Numbered from the stretch's first letter, positions 26,375 to 34,791 are shown. The stretch: DNA of 64,000 nucleotides from Streptomyces sp. TN58 (GCF_001941845.1 NZ_CP018870.1:2263001-2327000), one strand, 5' to 3'. Notes: a model not told the origin generated them from the sequence alone. Numbers and translations: made by a program.

Positions 26375-26716
26375 ATGAGCATCGTGAAGATCAACGCACT
26401 GACGGTTCCCGCGGAGCAGCGGGAGGTCCTGGAGCGGCGCTTCGCCTCGCGCGCCGGGACGGTGGAGAGCTCGGACGGCTTCGAGTGGTTCGAGCTGCTG
26501 CGGCCGGTGGAGGGCACCGACCAGTACCTCGTCTACACGCGCTGGCGTTCGGAGGAGGACTTCCAGGCGTGGATGGAGGGGCCGATGAAGGCCGCGCACC
26601 AGGGTGGCGGCGGCGAGGGCGGGGCGGCGGGCGCGGAGCGGCCGAAGCCGGCGGCCTCGGCTTCGACGGTGTGGTCGTTCGAGGTCGTGCAGCAGGCGGC
26701 TCCGAAGAAGGCCTGA
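26375..26716 (+). CDS. MhuD-type heme-degrading monooxygenase
   Basis: 113 aa, ABM ferredoxin-like fold. It starts MSIVKINALTVP, and the three residues important in mycobacterial MhuD are all present at the same numbers: Asn7, Trp66 (FQAW) and His75 (AAH). Other shared stretches are RFASRAGTVESSDGF, LLRPVEG and FEVV near the end. MhuD opens heme oxygenatively to release iron without CO. AGGA lies 8 nt before the chosen ATG; an ATG at 26366 is an alternative. Divergent from the GT87-PAP2 gene; no heme transporter is adjacent. Confidence 0.82.
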   Translation: MSIVKINALTVPAEQREVLERRFASRAGTVESSDGFEWFELLRPVEGTDQYLVYTRWRSEEDFQAWMEGPMKAAHQGGGGEGGAAGAERPKPAASASTVWSFEVVQQAAPKKA

Positions 26717-26733
26717 CGCCTACGGCGCGTGCC

Positions 26734-26768
26734 AGGGTCCCCGGGGGTGCGGGCCCCCCGGGGTCCTG
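26734..26768 (+). terminator. Hairpin terminator after the heme-degrading enzyme
   Basis: GGGTCCCCGGGGG pairs with CCCCCCGGGGTCC, one bulge, 20 bp after the stop codon. Confidence 0.6.
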
Positions 26769-26868
26769 GTACGTCGGGGCGCAGGCCGTCAGGGCGAGCC
26801 GGTCGGGGCGCGGGCCGTCGAGGCCGGGCGTCGAGGCACGGCCGTCAGGCGGTCAGGCGGTCAGGCGG

Positions 26869-27264
26869 TCAGCTCCAGAAGGCGTCTTCCTCGTCGATGT
26901 CCGCGGTGCACTGGTCGATGTCGGTGATCTTGTGGCCGACGATCGTGAAGAAGAGCCCTTCGCGGATCTCGATACCGCGGTCGCCTCGGTCACCGCGCGC
27001 CGTGTGGAAGCTCATCACGTGCCCTCGGCCGTCCGCGAGCACCGATTCCAGGTGCACCTGGAAGGTGCCCTTGGTCTCCTCGCCGAGGCGGCGGTAGAAG
27101 TCGAGGACCTGCTCCCGGCCCTTGTGGTGTCCGGACATGGGGTTGTTGCCCGGCACGTGGTGGATGACGTCGGCGGTCATGAGCGCGCCCAGCGCGTCCA
27201 TGTCGCCGTTGCCGAAGGCCTCGTAGCCGCGGCGGATCAGGGCACAGTCCGGATGCTCTGCCAT
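26869..27264 (-). CDS. SnoaL-like / NTF2-fold protein
   Basis: 131 aa. IRRGYEAFGNGDMDALGALMTADVIHHVPG, then SGHHKGREQVLDFYRRLGEET, FQVHLESVLADG and a C-terminal ITDIDQC strand: the cone-shaped fold of polyketide cyclases and ketosteroid isomerases. Conserved His pairs line the expected pocket, but the family is functionally diverse and no substrate is suggested. The last bases overlap an 8-bp tandem repeat (GTCAGGCG, four times, about 26843-26873). Confidence 0.75.
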   Translation of the reverse strand: MAEHPDCALIRRGYEAFGNGDMDALGALMTADVIHHVPGNNPMSGHHKGREQVLDFYRRLGEETKGTFQVHLESVLADGRGHVMSFHTARGDRGDRGIEIREGLFFTIVGHKITDIDQCTADIDEEDAFWS

Positions 27265-27320
27265 GGCGTTTCACACCCTCCGGGTCAGCGGAATTGCCGT
27301 TTTTCCTATCATCAGCCCGC

Positions 27321-27366
27321 CATTGTGGATATTCCACGCGGGAGTTCGCGCACGAACTCCACAATG
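27321..27366. repeat. Nested inverted repeats between SnoaL-like and GNAT genes
   Basis: GTGGA-TAT-TCCAC (27325-27337) and GGAGTTCG-CGCA-CGAACTCC (27341-27360) lie inside an outer pair CATTGTGGA (27321-27329) / TCCACAATG (27358-27366). The outer pairing would exclude the two inner hairpins. It ends 6 bp before the GNAT start codon, so an operator or a switchable leader structure is possible. Confidence 0.55.
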
Positions 27367-27371
27367 ACGTC

Positions 27372-27920
27372 ATGAACACTCACAGCGAACACGGACACCG
27401 CACCTCGTCACCGTCCCCGTCCCCGTCCCCGTCCCCGTCACCCACCTGGACCGTCTCCCCCGAACCGTTCGGCACGAGCGATGCCACCAGGCTGCGCCGC
27501 GCCTATTACGCCGAGGTCGCCGGCCGGTACTGGAAACGCGAGGTCACCGAGGCCGAGATCGACCAGGGGTTGCTGGACTTCCCCGACGACGGGCTGGAAC
27601 CGCCGACGGGCCGGTTCGTCGTCGGCCGCCTGGACGGCGAGGCCCTGGCCTGCGGCGGCATCCGCCTGCTCGACGCGGTCACCGCCGAGCTCACCAGGGT
27701 GTACGTCGACCGGCGCGCCCGCGGTACCGGCGGCGGGGCGGCCCTGCTCGGCGCCCTGGAGGCGCAGAGCCGGGCGCTGGGCGCCGAGCGGATCCGGCTG
27801 GACACCCGGTCGGACCTCGTGGAGGCCCGCGCACTGTATGCGCGCCACGGCTACGCCGAGATACCGGCGTACAACTCCGGCCCGTATGCGGAGCACTGGT
27901 TCGAGAAGCGCCTGGTCTGA
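27372..27920 (+). CDS. GNAT N-acetyltransferase
   Basis: 182 aa. After MNTHSEHGHRTS there is a (Ser-Pro)n tract encoded by a TCCCCG-type hexamer repeat at about 27408-27440, a likely site of length variation. The GNAT core shows GRLDGEALACGGIRLLD, LTRVYVDRRARGTGGGAALLGALE (acetyl-CoA pyrophosphate loop RxxGxG/A), IRLDTRSDLVEARALYARHGYAEIPAY. Substrate unknown. Monocistronic. Confidence 0.8.
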   Translation: MNTHSEHGHRTSSPSPSPSPSPSPTWTVSPEPFGTSDATRLRRAYYAEVAGRYWKREVTEAEIDQGLLDFPDDGLEPPTGRFVVGRLDGEALACGGIRLLDAVTAELTRVYVDRRARGTGGGAALLGALEAQSRALGAERIRLDTRSDLVEARALYARHGYAEIPAYNSGPYAEHWFEKRLV

Positions 27921-27974
27921 GGCCGCGGGTGCTGCCGGGTCGCGCGGTTCACGGAGCGGCGCGCTCGCGCCGGT

Positions 27975-30044
27975 TCACGGAGCGGCGTGGTCGCGCCGGG
28001 GCTCGGCGTCGTAGGGCTCCTCGGTGTCGGATCCGCACAGTTCCGCGTTGATCTCCTCGACCAGTTTGACCAGGTCGGTCGGCCGGTCGGGGCCCCACCA
28101 GTCGCCCAGCAGTTCGGCGAGGGAATCCTGCCGGGCCTTGCTGAGCCTGGCCGCGGCCTCGCGGCCGCGATCGGTCAGGACCAGTGGGAGGCCCTCCCGG
28201 ACGGCGAGTCCGCGCTCCTCGATCTGCCGGCCGGCGTCCGTGATGACCTTCAGCGGCACGTTGACGCGCTCGGCGAGCAGGGCCGGTTCGGCCGAGCCGT
28301 ATTTGTTGATCCGCAGCAGCAGCCAGCTGGAGGCGGGCAGCAGGTCGTAGCCGGCCTTCTCGGTGATCTTCTCGTAGACGTGGCGTCGGCCCTCGCGGGT
28401 GCCGAGGACGGTCAGCGCGCGGGCGACCTCCTCGTGGGAGGAGCGGTGGACGGGGTTGGAGGCGAGTGTCTCGGTGACGTCGGGTGCGGTGACGGAGGCG
28501 CGCAGCTTGTCCTCCCTCAGGAACCAGGAGAGCAGGAAGGCGATCAGGACGACGGGGACGGCGTAGAGGAACACGTCGGTGATGGCGGTGGCGTAGGCGT
28601 CCAGGACACGCGGGCGGAGATCGGGGGGAAGGGCACCGATGGCCCGGGGGTCCGCCTCCAGCTGGGCTGTGCCGGCGTCTGCGGGCAGGGTGACGCCGGC
28701 GAGGGAGGTGGCCAGTTCGTCGTCGAGCTGGTTGGTGAAGACCGTGCCGAAGATCGCGACGCCGAAGGCGGCTCCGATGGAGCGGAAGAAGGTGGCACCG
28801 GAGGTGGCGACGCCGAGGTCGGCGTAGCTGACGGCGTTCTGCACGACGAGGACGAGCACCTGCATGACCAGGCCGAGTCCGGCGCCGAACACGAAGAAGT
28901 AGACGCTCATCTCCCAGGTGGAGCTGGTGCGGTGCAGTTGGTGGAGGAGGAGCAGGCCGATGGCGGTGACGGCGGTTCCGGCGATGGGGAAGACCTTCCA
29001 GCGGCCGGTCCGGCTGACGATCTGGCCGGAGGCGGTGGAGGAGATCAGCATGCCGATGACCATCGGCAGCATGTGGACGCCGGACATGGTCGGTGAGACG
29101 CCCTGGACGATCTGGAGGAAGGTCGGCAGGTAGACCATCGCCCCGAACATCGCGAAGCCGACGACGAAGCTGATCGCCGAGCAGAGGGTGAAGGTGCGGA
29201 TGCGGAAGAGTCCCAGCGGCAGTACGGGTTCGGCGGCCTTGCGTTCGACGAGCAGGAAGGCGGCGAGGAGCAGGACGCCGAGGACGGCGACGCCGATGAT
29301 CCGGGTCGAGCCCCAGCCCCAGGTGGCGCCGAGGGACGCGACGAGGACGAGGCAGGTGGCGACGCAGGCGATGAGGAAGGTTCCGAGGTAGTCGATGGTG
29401 TGCTTCGAGGGGCGTGCCGGAATGTGGAGCGCGGCGGCGATGACGACGAGGGCGACGAGACCGATGGGGAGGTTGATGTAGAAGACCCAGCGCCAGGAGA
29501 GGTTGTCGACGAACAGGCCGCCCAGCAGCGGGCCCAGCACGCTGGTCGCGCCGAAGACGCCGCCGAAAAGGCCCTGGTATCTGCCGCGTTCGCGCGGCGG
29601 GACGATGTCACCGACGATCGCCATCGACAGCACGATCAGTCCGCCACCGCCCAGGCCCTGCAGGGCGCGGAAGCCGATGAGCTGGGGCATGTCCTGTGCC
29701 AGGCCGCACAGCGCCGATCCGATCAGGAAGAGGACGATGGCGTACTGGAAGAGCTTCTTGCGTCCGTACTGGTCGCCGAGCTTGCCCCACAGGGGGGTGG
29801 CGGCGGTGGCGGCGAGCATGTAGGCGGTGACCACCCAGGCCAGGTGGGCCATGCCGCCGAGGTCGCTGACGATGGTCGGCAGGGCGGTGGAGACGATGGT
29901 CTGGTCGAGTGCCGCGATCAGCAGGCCCAGAAGCAGTGCGCCGATGGGGACGAGCACCTCGCGGGCGCTGTGCTCGCCGGCGGGGCCCGCCTTCTGCGGG
30001 CCTTGAACGGGGGCCCCTGCTCCTTTGGTCGCATCCTGAGCCAT
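27975..30044 (-). CDS. DHA2-family MFS multidrug exporter with fused winged-helix domain
   Basis: 689 aa from ATG 30044 with GGAGGAA 6 nt upstream. Residues ~30-530 are a 14-helix EmrB/QacA exporter: ALDQTIVSTALPTIVSDLGG (motif D1), GKLGDQYGRKKLF (motif A), LGPLLGGLFVDNLSWRWVFYINLPIG (motif C). After a hydrophilic extracellular insert and the last helix, residues ~560-689 form a MarR-like winged helix (LLPASSWLLLRINKYGSAEPALLAERVNVPLKVITDAGRQIEERGLAVREGLPLVLTDRGREAA). The fusion could let the exporter sense substrate or bind DNA at the membrane. Divergent from the peptidoglycan-binding gene over 127 bp. Confidence 0.85.
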   Translation of the reverse strand: MAQDATKGAGAPVQGPQKAGPAGEHSAREVLVPIGALLLGLLIAALDQTIVSTALPTIVSDLGGMAHLAWVVTAYMLAATAATPLWGKLGDQYGRKKLFQYAIVLFLIGSALCGLAQDMPQLIGFRALQGLGGGGLIVLSMAIVGDIVPPRERGRYQGLFGGVFGATSVLGPLLGGLFVDNLSWRWVFYINLPIGLVALVVIAAALHIPARPSKHTIDYLGTFLIACVATCLVLVASLGATWGWGSTRIIGVAVLGVLLLAAFLLVERKAAEPVLPLGLFRIRTFTLCSAISFVVGFAMFGAMVYLPTFLQIVQGVSPTMSGVHMLPMVIGMLISSTASGQIVSRTGRWKVFPIAGTAVTAIGLLLLHQLHRTSSTWEMSVYFFVFGAGLGLVMQVLVLVVQNAVSYADLGVATSGATFFRSIGAAFGVAIFGTVFTNQLDDELATSLAGVTLPADAGTAQLEADPRAIGALPPDLRPRVLDAYATAITDVFLYAVPVVLIAFLLSWFLREDKLRASVTAPDVTETLASNPVHRSSHEEVARALTVLGTREGRRHVYEKITEKAGYDLLPASSWLLLRINKYGSAEPALLAERVNVPLKVITDAGRQIEERGLAVREGLPLVLTDRGREAAARLSKARQDSLAELLGDWWGPDRPTDLVKLVEEINAELCGSDTEEPYDAEPRRDHAAP

Positions 30045-30171
30045 CGATTCCTCCTCCGGCCGGATCAACATCTCCATCCTGAGCGGTGTGTCCGGATATG
30101 GCCTCTCGGGCGGTTGGGAGGGGTGCTGTGGGTCTGCATAATCGCAGGCAACAGCCAGGGAGGGAGTCCCA

Positions 30172-31203
30172 GTGAACGGTGAGCGCTGTCCAGATTGCGA
30201 CGCTGCCGGCGCCGCCTGCCGGTGTGCGCCGGGTGTGGGGTTCAATCCACTGCGCATCCGTCCGTATGTGACGTTGTCCGACCCCGGCGAGCTTTCCGGG
30301 GCGGCCGAGCCGCTGCCGCCGCAGCCCGTGGCGGGTGTGGTGGCTCCCCCGCCTGCCCCCGCACCGCAGCGGGCGGCGGAGGCGGCGTCGGAGGCGGACA
30401 CTCCGGCGTACGGGATACCCGTGACGCCTGCGGCCGGGCCGCAGGCGGCGCAGGACGGCCCCTGGCAGGCGGACCCGGCGCACGCGCCGCAACCGGCGGA
30501 GACGATGCAGCTCCGCGCGGTCCCGGGTGCGGGCCCCGCGTCCGACCCGGCCCACGGCCTGACGTCGGGTCCGGCATCCGGTTTCGCGCACGGCGGAGAA
30601 CGACCGGCAGGGGGAGGGGGCGGGGGCCGGGAGGGGCGGTCCGGTTCCGCTTCCCGCCGGCGGCCCCTGGCGCTGCTGATCGGGGCCGCGGCGACAGTGG
30701 CTCTCAGCGGTACGGCTGTGGCGGTGTGGGTGCTGCCGGCTTCCCCGGACGGCGATGCGGCGCTGCTGGACGCGAAGGCGTCGGCGCCGTCCGTGAGCGC
30801 TGCTCCGGTCGCGCCGTCCGGTAGTCCGACCCCGGGCAGCGCGTCCCCGTCGGCCTCCAAGTCGCCGACCGCCTCGAAGTCGCCGTCACCGTCCGCGTCG
30901 CCGAGCCCGTCCCGTTCCGCGTCCTCCGCGCCCCCGTCGCCGAGTGCTTCGCCCAAGCCCAGCCGTTCCTCCAGCCCGCCGCCGCCGGCACAGGCGCCCA
31001 CCCTGCGCTACGGGGATTCCGGCCCGGAGGTGGAAAGGCTCCAGCGGCTGCTGGCGGCGCAGGGCCTGTACCGGGGCAAATTCCACGGGCGGTTCGACTG
31101 GAGGGTCGAGGACGCACTGCTGGACTTCCAGTACGACCGTGGGATCGACCCGCAGGAGTGGGGCGTCTACGGACCCCTGACCCGCAAGGCGATGGAGGGG
31201 TAG
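30172..31203 (+). CDS. Membrane-anchored peptidoglycan-binding domain protein with N-terminal Cys cluster
   Basis: 343 aa. N-terminal ERCPDCDAAGAACRCA looks like a small zinc-binding or cluster motif facing the cytoplasm. Then ~130 residues of Pro/Ala-rich sequence, basic RRRPLALL, one membrane helix (~163-185), a long Ser/Pro/Lys extracellular spacer, and a C-terminal PG_binding_1 domain: LRYGDSGPEVERLQRLLAAQGLYRGKFHGRFDWRVEDALLDFQYDRGI...GVYGPLTRKAME. It may tether the membrane to the wall. GTG start after AGGGAG. Confidence 0.82.
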   Translation: MNGERCPDCDAAGAACRCAPGVGFNPLRIRPYVTLSDPGELSGAAEPLPPQPVAGVVAPPPAPAPQRAAEAASEADTPAYGIPVTPAAGPQAAQDGPWQADPAHAPQPAETMQLRAVPGAGPASDPAHGLTSGPASGFAHGGERPAGGGGGGREGRSGSASRRRPLALLIGAAATVALSGTAVAVWVLPASPDGDAALLDAKASAPSVSAAPVAPSGSPTPGSASPSASKSPTASKSPSPSASPSPSRSASSAPPSPSASPKPSRSSSPPPPAQAPTLRYGDSGPEVERLQRLLAAQGLYRGKFHGRFDWRVEDALLDFQYDRGIDPQEWGVYGPLTRKAMEG

Positions 31204-31310
31204 GCCGGCAGACGGGGCCGGGCGTGCGGCAGGCGGCCTGCCCGGATCGAGGCGACAGGGGTCACACACCCATGAGTGGCACAGACCGCCCCGAGTTTTG
31301 TATCGTGAGG

Positions 31311-31368
31311 GAACAAAGTGGTTCCGTCCTCATTCCCTGACCGGTGGACGGAACCACTTGTTCTTTTT
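31311..31368 (+). terminator. Strong intrinsic terminator or attenuator before the HAD gene
   Basis: GAACAAAGTGGTTCCGTCC (31311-31329) pairs with GGACGGAACCACTTGTTC (31346-31363), then TTTTT at 31364-31368. A U-run terminator of this quality is unusual in Streptomyces. It ends 25 bp before the HAD start codon, so it either ends the upstream transcript or attenuates the HAD gene. Confidence 0.75.
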
Positions 31369-31393
31369 CTCCCGTCCGTCTGGAGCCCCGTCG

Positions 31394-32101
31394 ATGCCGG
31401 CCAGCACCATCACCACCACCGCACCCGCAGTCCTCACCGCCAAGGCCCTGCTCCTCGACATGGACGGCACGATCGTCAATTCCGACGCGGTGGTGGAACG
31501 CTGCTGGCGTGACTGGGCGGTGTCCCACGGGCTGGACCCACAGGAGGCCCTGAAGGTGGTCCACGGCCGCCAGGGCTACGCCACCATGGCCGTCCTGCTG
31601 CCGGACCGCCCCATGGAGGTCAATCTCGCCGAGAACGCCGAGATGCTGGCGCGCGAGACGGCCGACACCGAGGGCGTGGTCCCCGTCGTCGGCGCCCCGG
31701 CCTTCATGGCCGCCATCGCCGGCCTGCCGCACGCCCTGGTCACGTCCGCCGACGCCGCTCTCGCCACCGCCCGGATGGCGGCCGCCGCGCTCCCCATGCC
31801 CGCGGTACGGGTCACGGCCGAGTCCGTCGCGGCCAGCAAGCCGGACCCCGAGGGCTTCCTCAAGGGTGCCGCCGCCCTGGGCGTGGACCCGGCCGACTGC
31901 ATCGTCTTCGAGGACTCGGCCGCGGGTATCGCCGCCGGCCGGGCGGCCGGCATGCGCGTGATCGGCGTGGGCCCCCGCGCCGCCGCGCACGGCCCGACGG
32001 TGCACGTTGCGGACCTCGCGTCCCTCGCCGTCACGACCGGCCCCGCCGGCTCGATCCGCATCACGGTGCAGCCGGAGCCCGAGGACTCGCCCGCGCGGTA
32101 G
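31394..32101 (+). CDS. HAD-family hydrolase, sugar-phosphatase-like
   Basis: 235 aa from ATG 31394 with GGAG 9 nt upstream. HAD motif I LLLDMDGTIVNSDAVVE (nucleophile and acid Asp), motif II ALVTSAD, motif III Lys in AASKPDPEGFL, motif IV VFEDSAAGIAAGRAAGM. The cap is the helical type used by beta-phosphoglucomutase-like and sugar-phosphatase enzymes. A hairpin plus U-run precedes it. Confidence 0.85.
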   Translation: MPASTITTTAPAVLTAKALLLDMDGTIVNSDAVVERCWRDWAVSHGLDPQEALKVVHGRQGYATMAVLLPDRPMEVNLAENAEMLARETADTEGVVPVVGAPAFMAAIAGLPHALVTSADAALATARMAAAALPMPAVRVTAESVAASKPDPEGFLKGAAALGVDPADCIVFEDSAAGIAAGRAAGMRVIGVGPRAAAHGPTVHVADLASLAVTTGPAGSIRITVQPEPEDSPAR

Positions 32102-32137
32102 CGGCGCCGCTCCGCGCGGGAACGCGGCCGCGCCGCA

Positions 32138-32743
32138 CTACTGCCCCACGCGGCCGTCGATGCACTCCCGCAGGAGGTCCGCGTGGCCGTTGTGGCGCGC
32201 GTACTCCTCGATCATGTGGACCAGTACCTCGCGGAGCTCTGTCGGCTCACCACCGCCCTCGCCGGTGACGTCCATCCCGGGAGCCTGCGCGACGAGCCGT
32301 TCCGCGAAGGCGACCTCGGCCCGCCAGGTCGCCCACGCGTCCGCGACCAGCGCCGGGTCGGCGGCCGCTCCGGTGAACTCGCCGGCCGGTTCCGCGTCCG
32401 AGCGGTAGTGGCGGCGTATGTCCTGGCCCGCCATGACCTGCCGGAACCAGTACTGCTCGACGCCCGCGAGGTGGCGTACGAGTCCCAGCAGGGACAGGTC
32501 GGAGGGTGCCACCGACCGCCGGGCCATGGCTTCCGCGTCAAGGCCCGCGCACTTGAGCTCCAGCGTGATCCGCTGGTCGCGCAGGTAGCCGGCGAGTACG
32601 TCCCGCTCGCCCCGGAACCCTCCGTCGGTGCGAGTGTCCTCGTCTGGCGGGACGAACATGTTGGACCAGCCGAAACGGCGGTCCTGTGCGGGCACGGGAG
32701 CCGGGCCGGAGGCGGGGCCGGAGGGGGAGGTCGGGTCGCTCAC
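32138..32743 (-). CDS. DinB-family (DUF664) protein
   Basis: 201 aa from GTG 32743. Four-helix-bundle landmarks: ERDVLAGYLRDQRITLELKCAGLD, SLLGLVRHLAGVEQYWFRQVMAG with the first His ligand, and HMIEEYARHNGHADLLRECIDG with two further His, the metal triad of the DinB/mycothiol-transferase fold. Actinobacterial members often act as mycothiol-dependent enzymes, but nothing here fixes the substrate. Confidence 0.8.
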   Translation of the reverse strand: MSDPTSPSGPASGPAPVPAQDRRFGWSNMFVPPDEDTRTDGGFRGERDVLAGYLRDQRITLELKCAGLDAEAMARRSVAPSDLSLLGLVRHLAGVEQYWFRQVMAGQDIRRHYRSDAEPAGEFTGAAADPALVADAWATWRAEVAFAERLVAQAPGMDVTGEGGGEPTELREVLVHMIEEYARHNGHADLLRECIDGRVGQ

Positions 32744-32849
32744 CCGCCGAGCGTGCCCACCCGCCCCGGCTTCCGCAACGCGGTTTTCCACCGCCGGCAC
32801 CCGGCGCCCGGCATCCGGCCCCTGGCCCCCTGGCCCGGACCGGGGTGCG

Positions 32850-33431
32850 TCAGCCCGCGATCGCCTCGTACAGCGAGAACACGGCCAGCGCCGCCATCAC
32901 GGCTGCCGCGATCTTGGTGATCAGGCACAGTGGCACGTACTTCATCAGCGTGCGCCCGCCCAGGATGCCGATGCCCGCGACCGCCCACAGGGCCAGTACG
33001 GCTCCGATGCCGACGGAGACGGGGTCGTCGTAGCGTGCCGCCAGGTTGGCGGTCATGATCTGGGTCAGATCGCCGAACTCCGCGACCAGGATCAGCATGA
33101 AGCCGGCCCCCGAGACCTTCCAGAAGGACTGGTCGGCGGGCGGCTTGATCTCCTCGTCGCCGTCGTCCTTCTTCAGGAGCAGCATGGCCGCGCCCAGGAG
33201 GAAGAGGACGCCGACGACGGCCTGGACGAGGCGGTGCGGGAGGAGGGTGAGCACGCTGCCCGCGGCGATGGCCAGGGCGACGTGTACGGCGAAGGCGGCG
33301 GCGACGCCCGCGAAGACGTAGGAGGCGCGGTAGCGCGTGCCGAGCATCAGGCCGGCGAGGGCCGTCTTGTCGGGGAGTTCGGCAAGGAAGACGACGCCGA
33401 AGGCGATCGCCGTGATGCTGAAGCTGAACAC
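32850..33431 (-). CDS. GDT1/TMEM165 (UPF0016) family Mn2+ exporter
   Basis: 193 aa, six helices in two repeats. The signature pair is AELPDKTALAG near the start and AEFGDLTQIM in the second half (ExGD-type motifs). The central loop is acidic (KKDDGDEEIKPP). Bacterial members such as MneA export Mn2+. The long leader carries a yybP-ykoY Mn2+ riboswitch, which supports this substrate directly. Confidence 0.88.
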   Translation of the reverse strand: MFSFSITAIAFGVVFLAELPDKTALAGLMLGTRYRASYVFAGVAAAFAVHVALAIAAGSVLTLLPHRLVQAVVGVLFLLGAAMLLLKKDDGDEEIKPPADQSFWKVSGAGFMLILVAEFGDLTQIMTANLAARYDDPVSVGIGAVLALWAVAGIGILGGRTLMKYVPLCLITKIAAAVMAALAVFSLYEAIAG

Positions 33432-33571
33432 GGGGGTGGAACCTCAATCGGTCGGGCAGGGCGCCATCGGTACCGAGAGACCTGGGGTGAGTCAGGGGTC
33501 GCTTCGGCTCGGCGGCACCCTGGCTTGCGCGTGCGCGTACGGAACGCGCCCACGCCGGGACAGGACACTGC

Positions 33572-33680
33572 GGCCGAAGGTCTCGCTGGCGGGCCGCTGT
33601 GCGTGGTCCGCCTCCGGGCGCCGGCTGGGTGACCCAGCAGTATGTCGACGTTCCGGCGAAGAGCTACTCCCCTTCTGCTC
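33572..33680 (-). ncRNA. yybP-ykoY manganese riboswitch
   Basis: On the minus strand the leader has GGGGAGTAGC (33672 down), GTCGACATACTGC and, at the 3' side, GCCAGCGAGACCTTC (about 33590-33577), the conserved loop sequences of the yybP-ykoY family. About 140 nt of GC-rich expression platform separate it from the GDT1 start. Mn2+ binding is expected to turn the gene on. Confidence 0.88.
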
Positions 33681-33963
33681 GGACCAGAGTACGCGACGCG
33701 TGGGGCGAGCCGGAATGGGGCTTTGGTCCCGCCGCGCCCCGGCCTGCCCCGGTCTTGCCCGCTGCCGTGTACCGCTTGAGGCACCCCGTCGCAGCGGAAT
33801 CTCAACTTCCACTTAAACCGGGGCCCTTGAGTGGCTTGATGTGACGTGCCCATGTCGACACGCTGTCACCTGGCGCCCATCCCCCGGCAACCCGATGGCG
33901 CCAGCATGGCCACGCCCCGCCGGGGCGACCCGGCCGAACCCCCCGCACCCAGGGAGCCCCCTC
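33681..33963. other. Promoter region between Mn riboswitch and secreted nuclease
   Basis: About 280 bp holding the promoters of the divergent transcripts. No gene was seen; small ORFs here have no homology-like signals. Confidence 0.4.
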
Positions 33964-34617
33964 ATGGCACTCATACCCACCGTCTACGCGCGTCGAATTG
34001 GCGTGCTCGCGTCAGCAGCCGCGCTGGCCGCGCTGACCTCCCTCCTCAACGCCCCGACCGCCGCGGCCGCCCCGCCCACGCCCATGAGCGCCTCGGCCGC
34101 CCGCGCGTACCTGGCCACGGTCACACCGAGGACGGAAGGATCCACCAGCGGGTACAGCCGCGACCTCTTCCCGCACTGGAGCACCGTCTCGGGCACCTGC
34201 AACACCCGCGAGACCGTGCTGAAGCGCGACGGCGTGAACGTCGTCCAGGACTCCGCCTGCGCCGCTGTGAGCGGAAGCTGGTACTCGGCGTATGACGGCG
34301 CCACCTGGACGGCCGCCTCCGACCTCGACATCGACCATGTCGTCCCGCTCGCCGAGGCCTGGCGTTCCGGCGCCTCCTCCTGGACCACGTCCAAGCGACA
34401 GCAGTTCGCCAACGACCTCACCCGCCCCCAGCTCATCGCGGTCACCGACAACGTCAACCAGGCCAAGGGCGACCTCGACCCCGGCAAGTGGATGCCGCCG
34501 CGGACCGCCTACCGCTGTACGTACGCGCGGATGTGGGTCAACGTGAAGCAGTACTGGGGCCTGAGCATGGACTCCGGCGAGAAGACGGCGCTGGTGAACG
34601 TCCTGAACGGCTGCTGA
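33964..34617 (+). CDS. Secreted HNH (DUF1524/GmrSD C-type) nuclease
   Basis: 217 aa from ATG 33964 with GGGAG upstream. Signal peptide (RRIGVLASAAALAALTSLLNAPTAAAA). Catalytic core: DLDIDHVVPLAEAWRSGA (DH of the HNH motif), NDLTRPQLIAVTDNVNQAKGD with the Asn, and GDLDPGKWMPP. Two Cys pairs suggest an extracellular disulfide-bonded enzyme. Streptomyces secrete such nucleases, probably for DNA scavenging or during mycelial lysis. Confidence 0.85.
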   Translation: MALIPTVYARRIGVLASAAALAALTSLLNAPTAAAAPPTPMSASAARAYLATVTPRTEGSTSGYSRDLFPHWSTVSGTCNTRETVLKRDGVNVVQDSACAAVSGSWYSAYDGATWTAASDLDIDHVVPLAEAWRSGASSWTTSKRQQFANDLTRPQLIAVTDNVNQAKGDLDPGKWMPPRTAYRCTYARMWVNVKQYWGLSMDSGEKTALVNVLNGC

Positions 34618-34697
34618 CGGACCGCTCCGGCCTGCCGGCCGACAGCCTGGCCGCCCGACGACCCGCCCGCTGACCGCCCACCGACCGCCCGCAGCGG

Positions 34698-34738
34698 GCG
34701 CCGCCGTGGATCTCTCCCCCGCCAGGGGGAGGCGGCGC
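34698..34738 (+). terminator. Hairpin terminator after the secreted nuclease
   Basis: Outer arms GCGCCGCC / GGCGGCGC and inner arms CTCCCCC / GGGGGAG, 80 bp after the stop. Confidence 0.6.
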
Positions 34739-34791
34739 TCCCCCTCCCCGTCGTACCGTGATCGAAGGGGCTATGGAGGAGGGGGAGTTGC

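Noticed and set aside
26843-26873. GTCAGGCG tandem repeat considered as CRISPR-like
   Set aside because: Period of 8 bp, no spacers; a simple tandem repeat.
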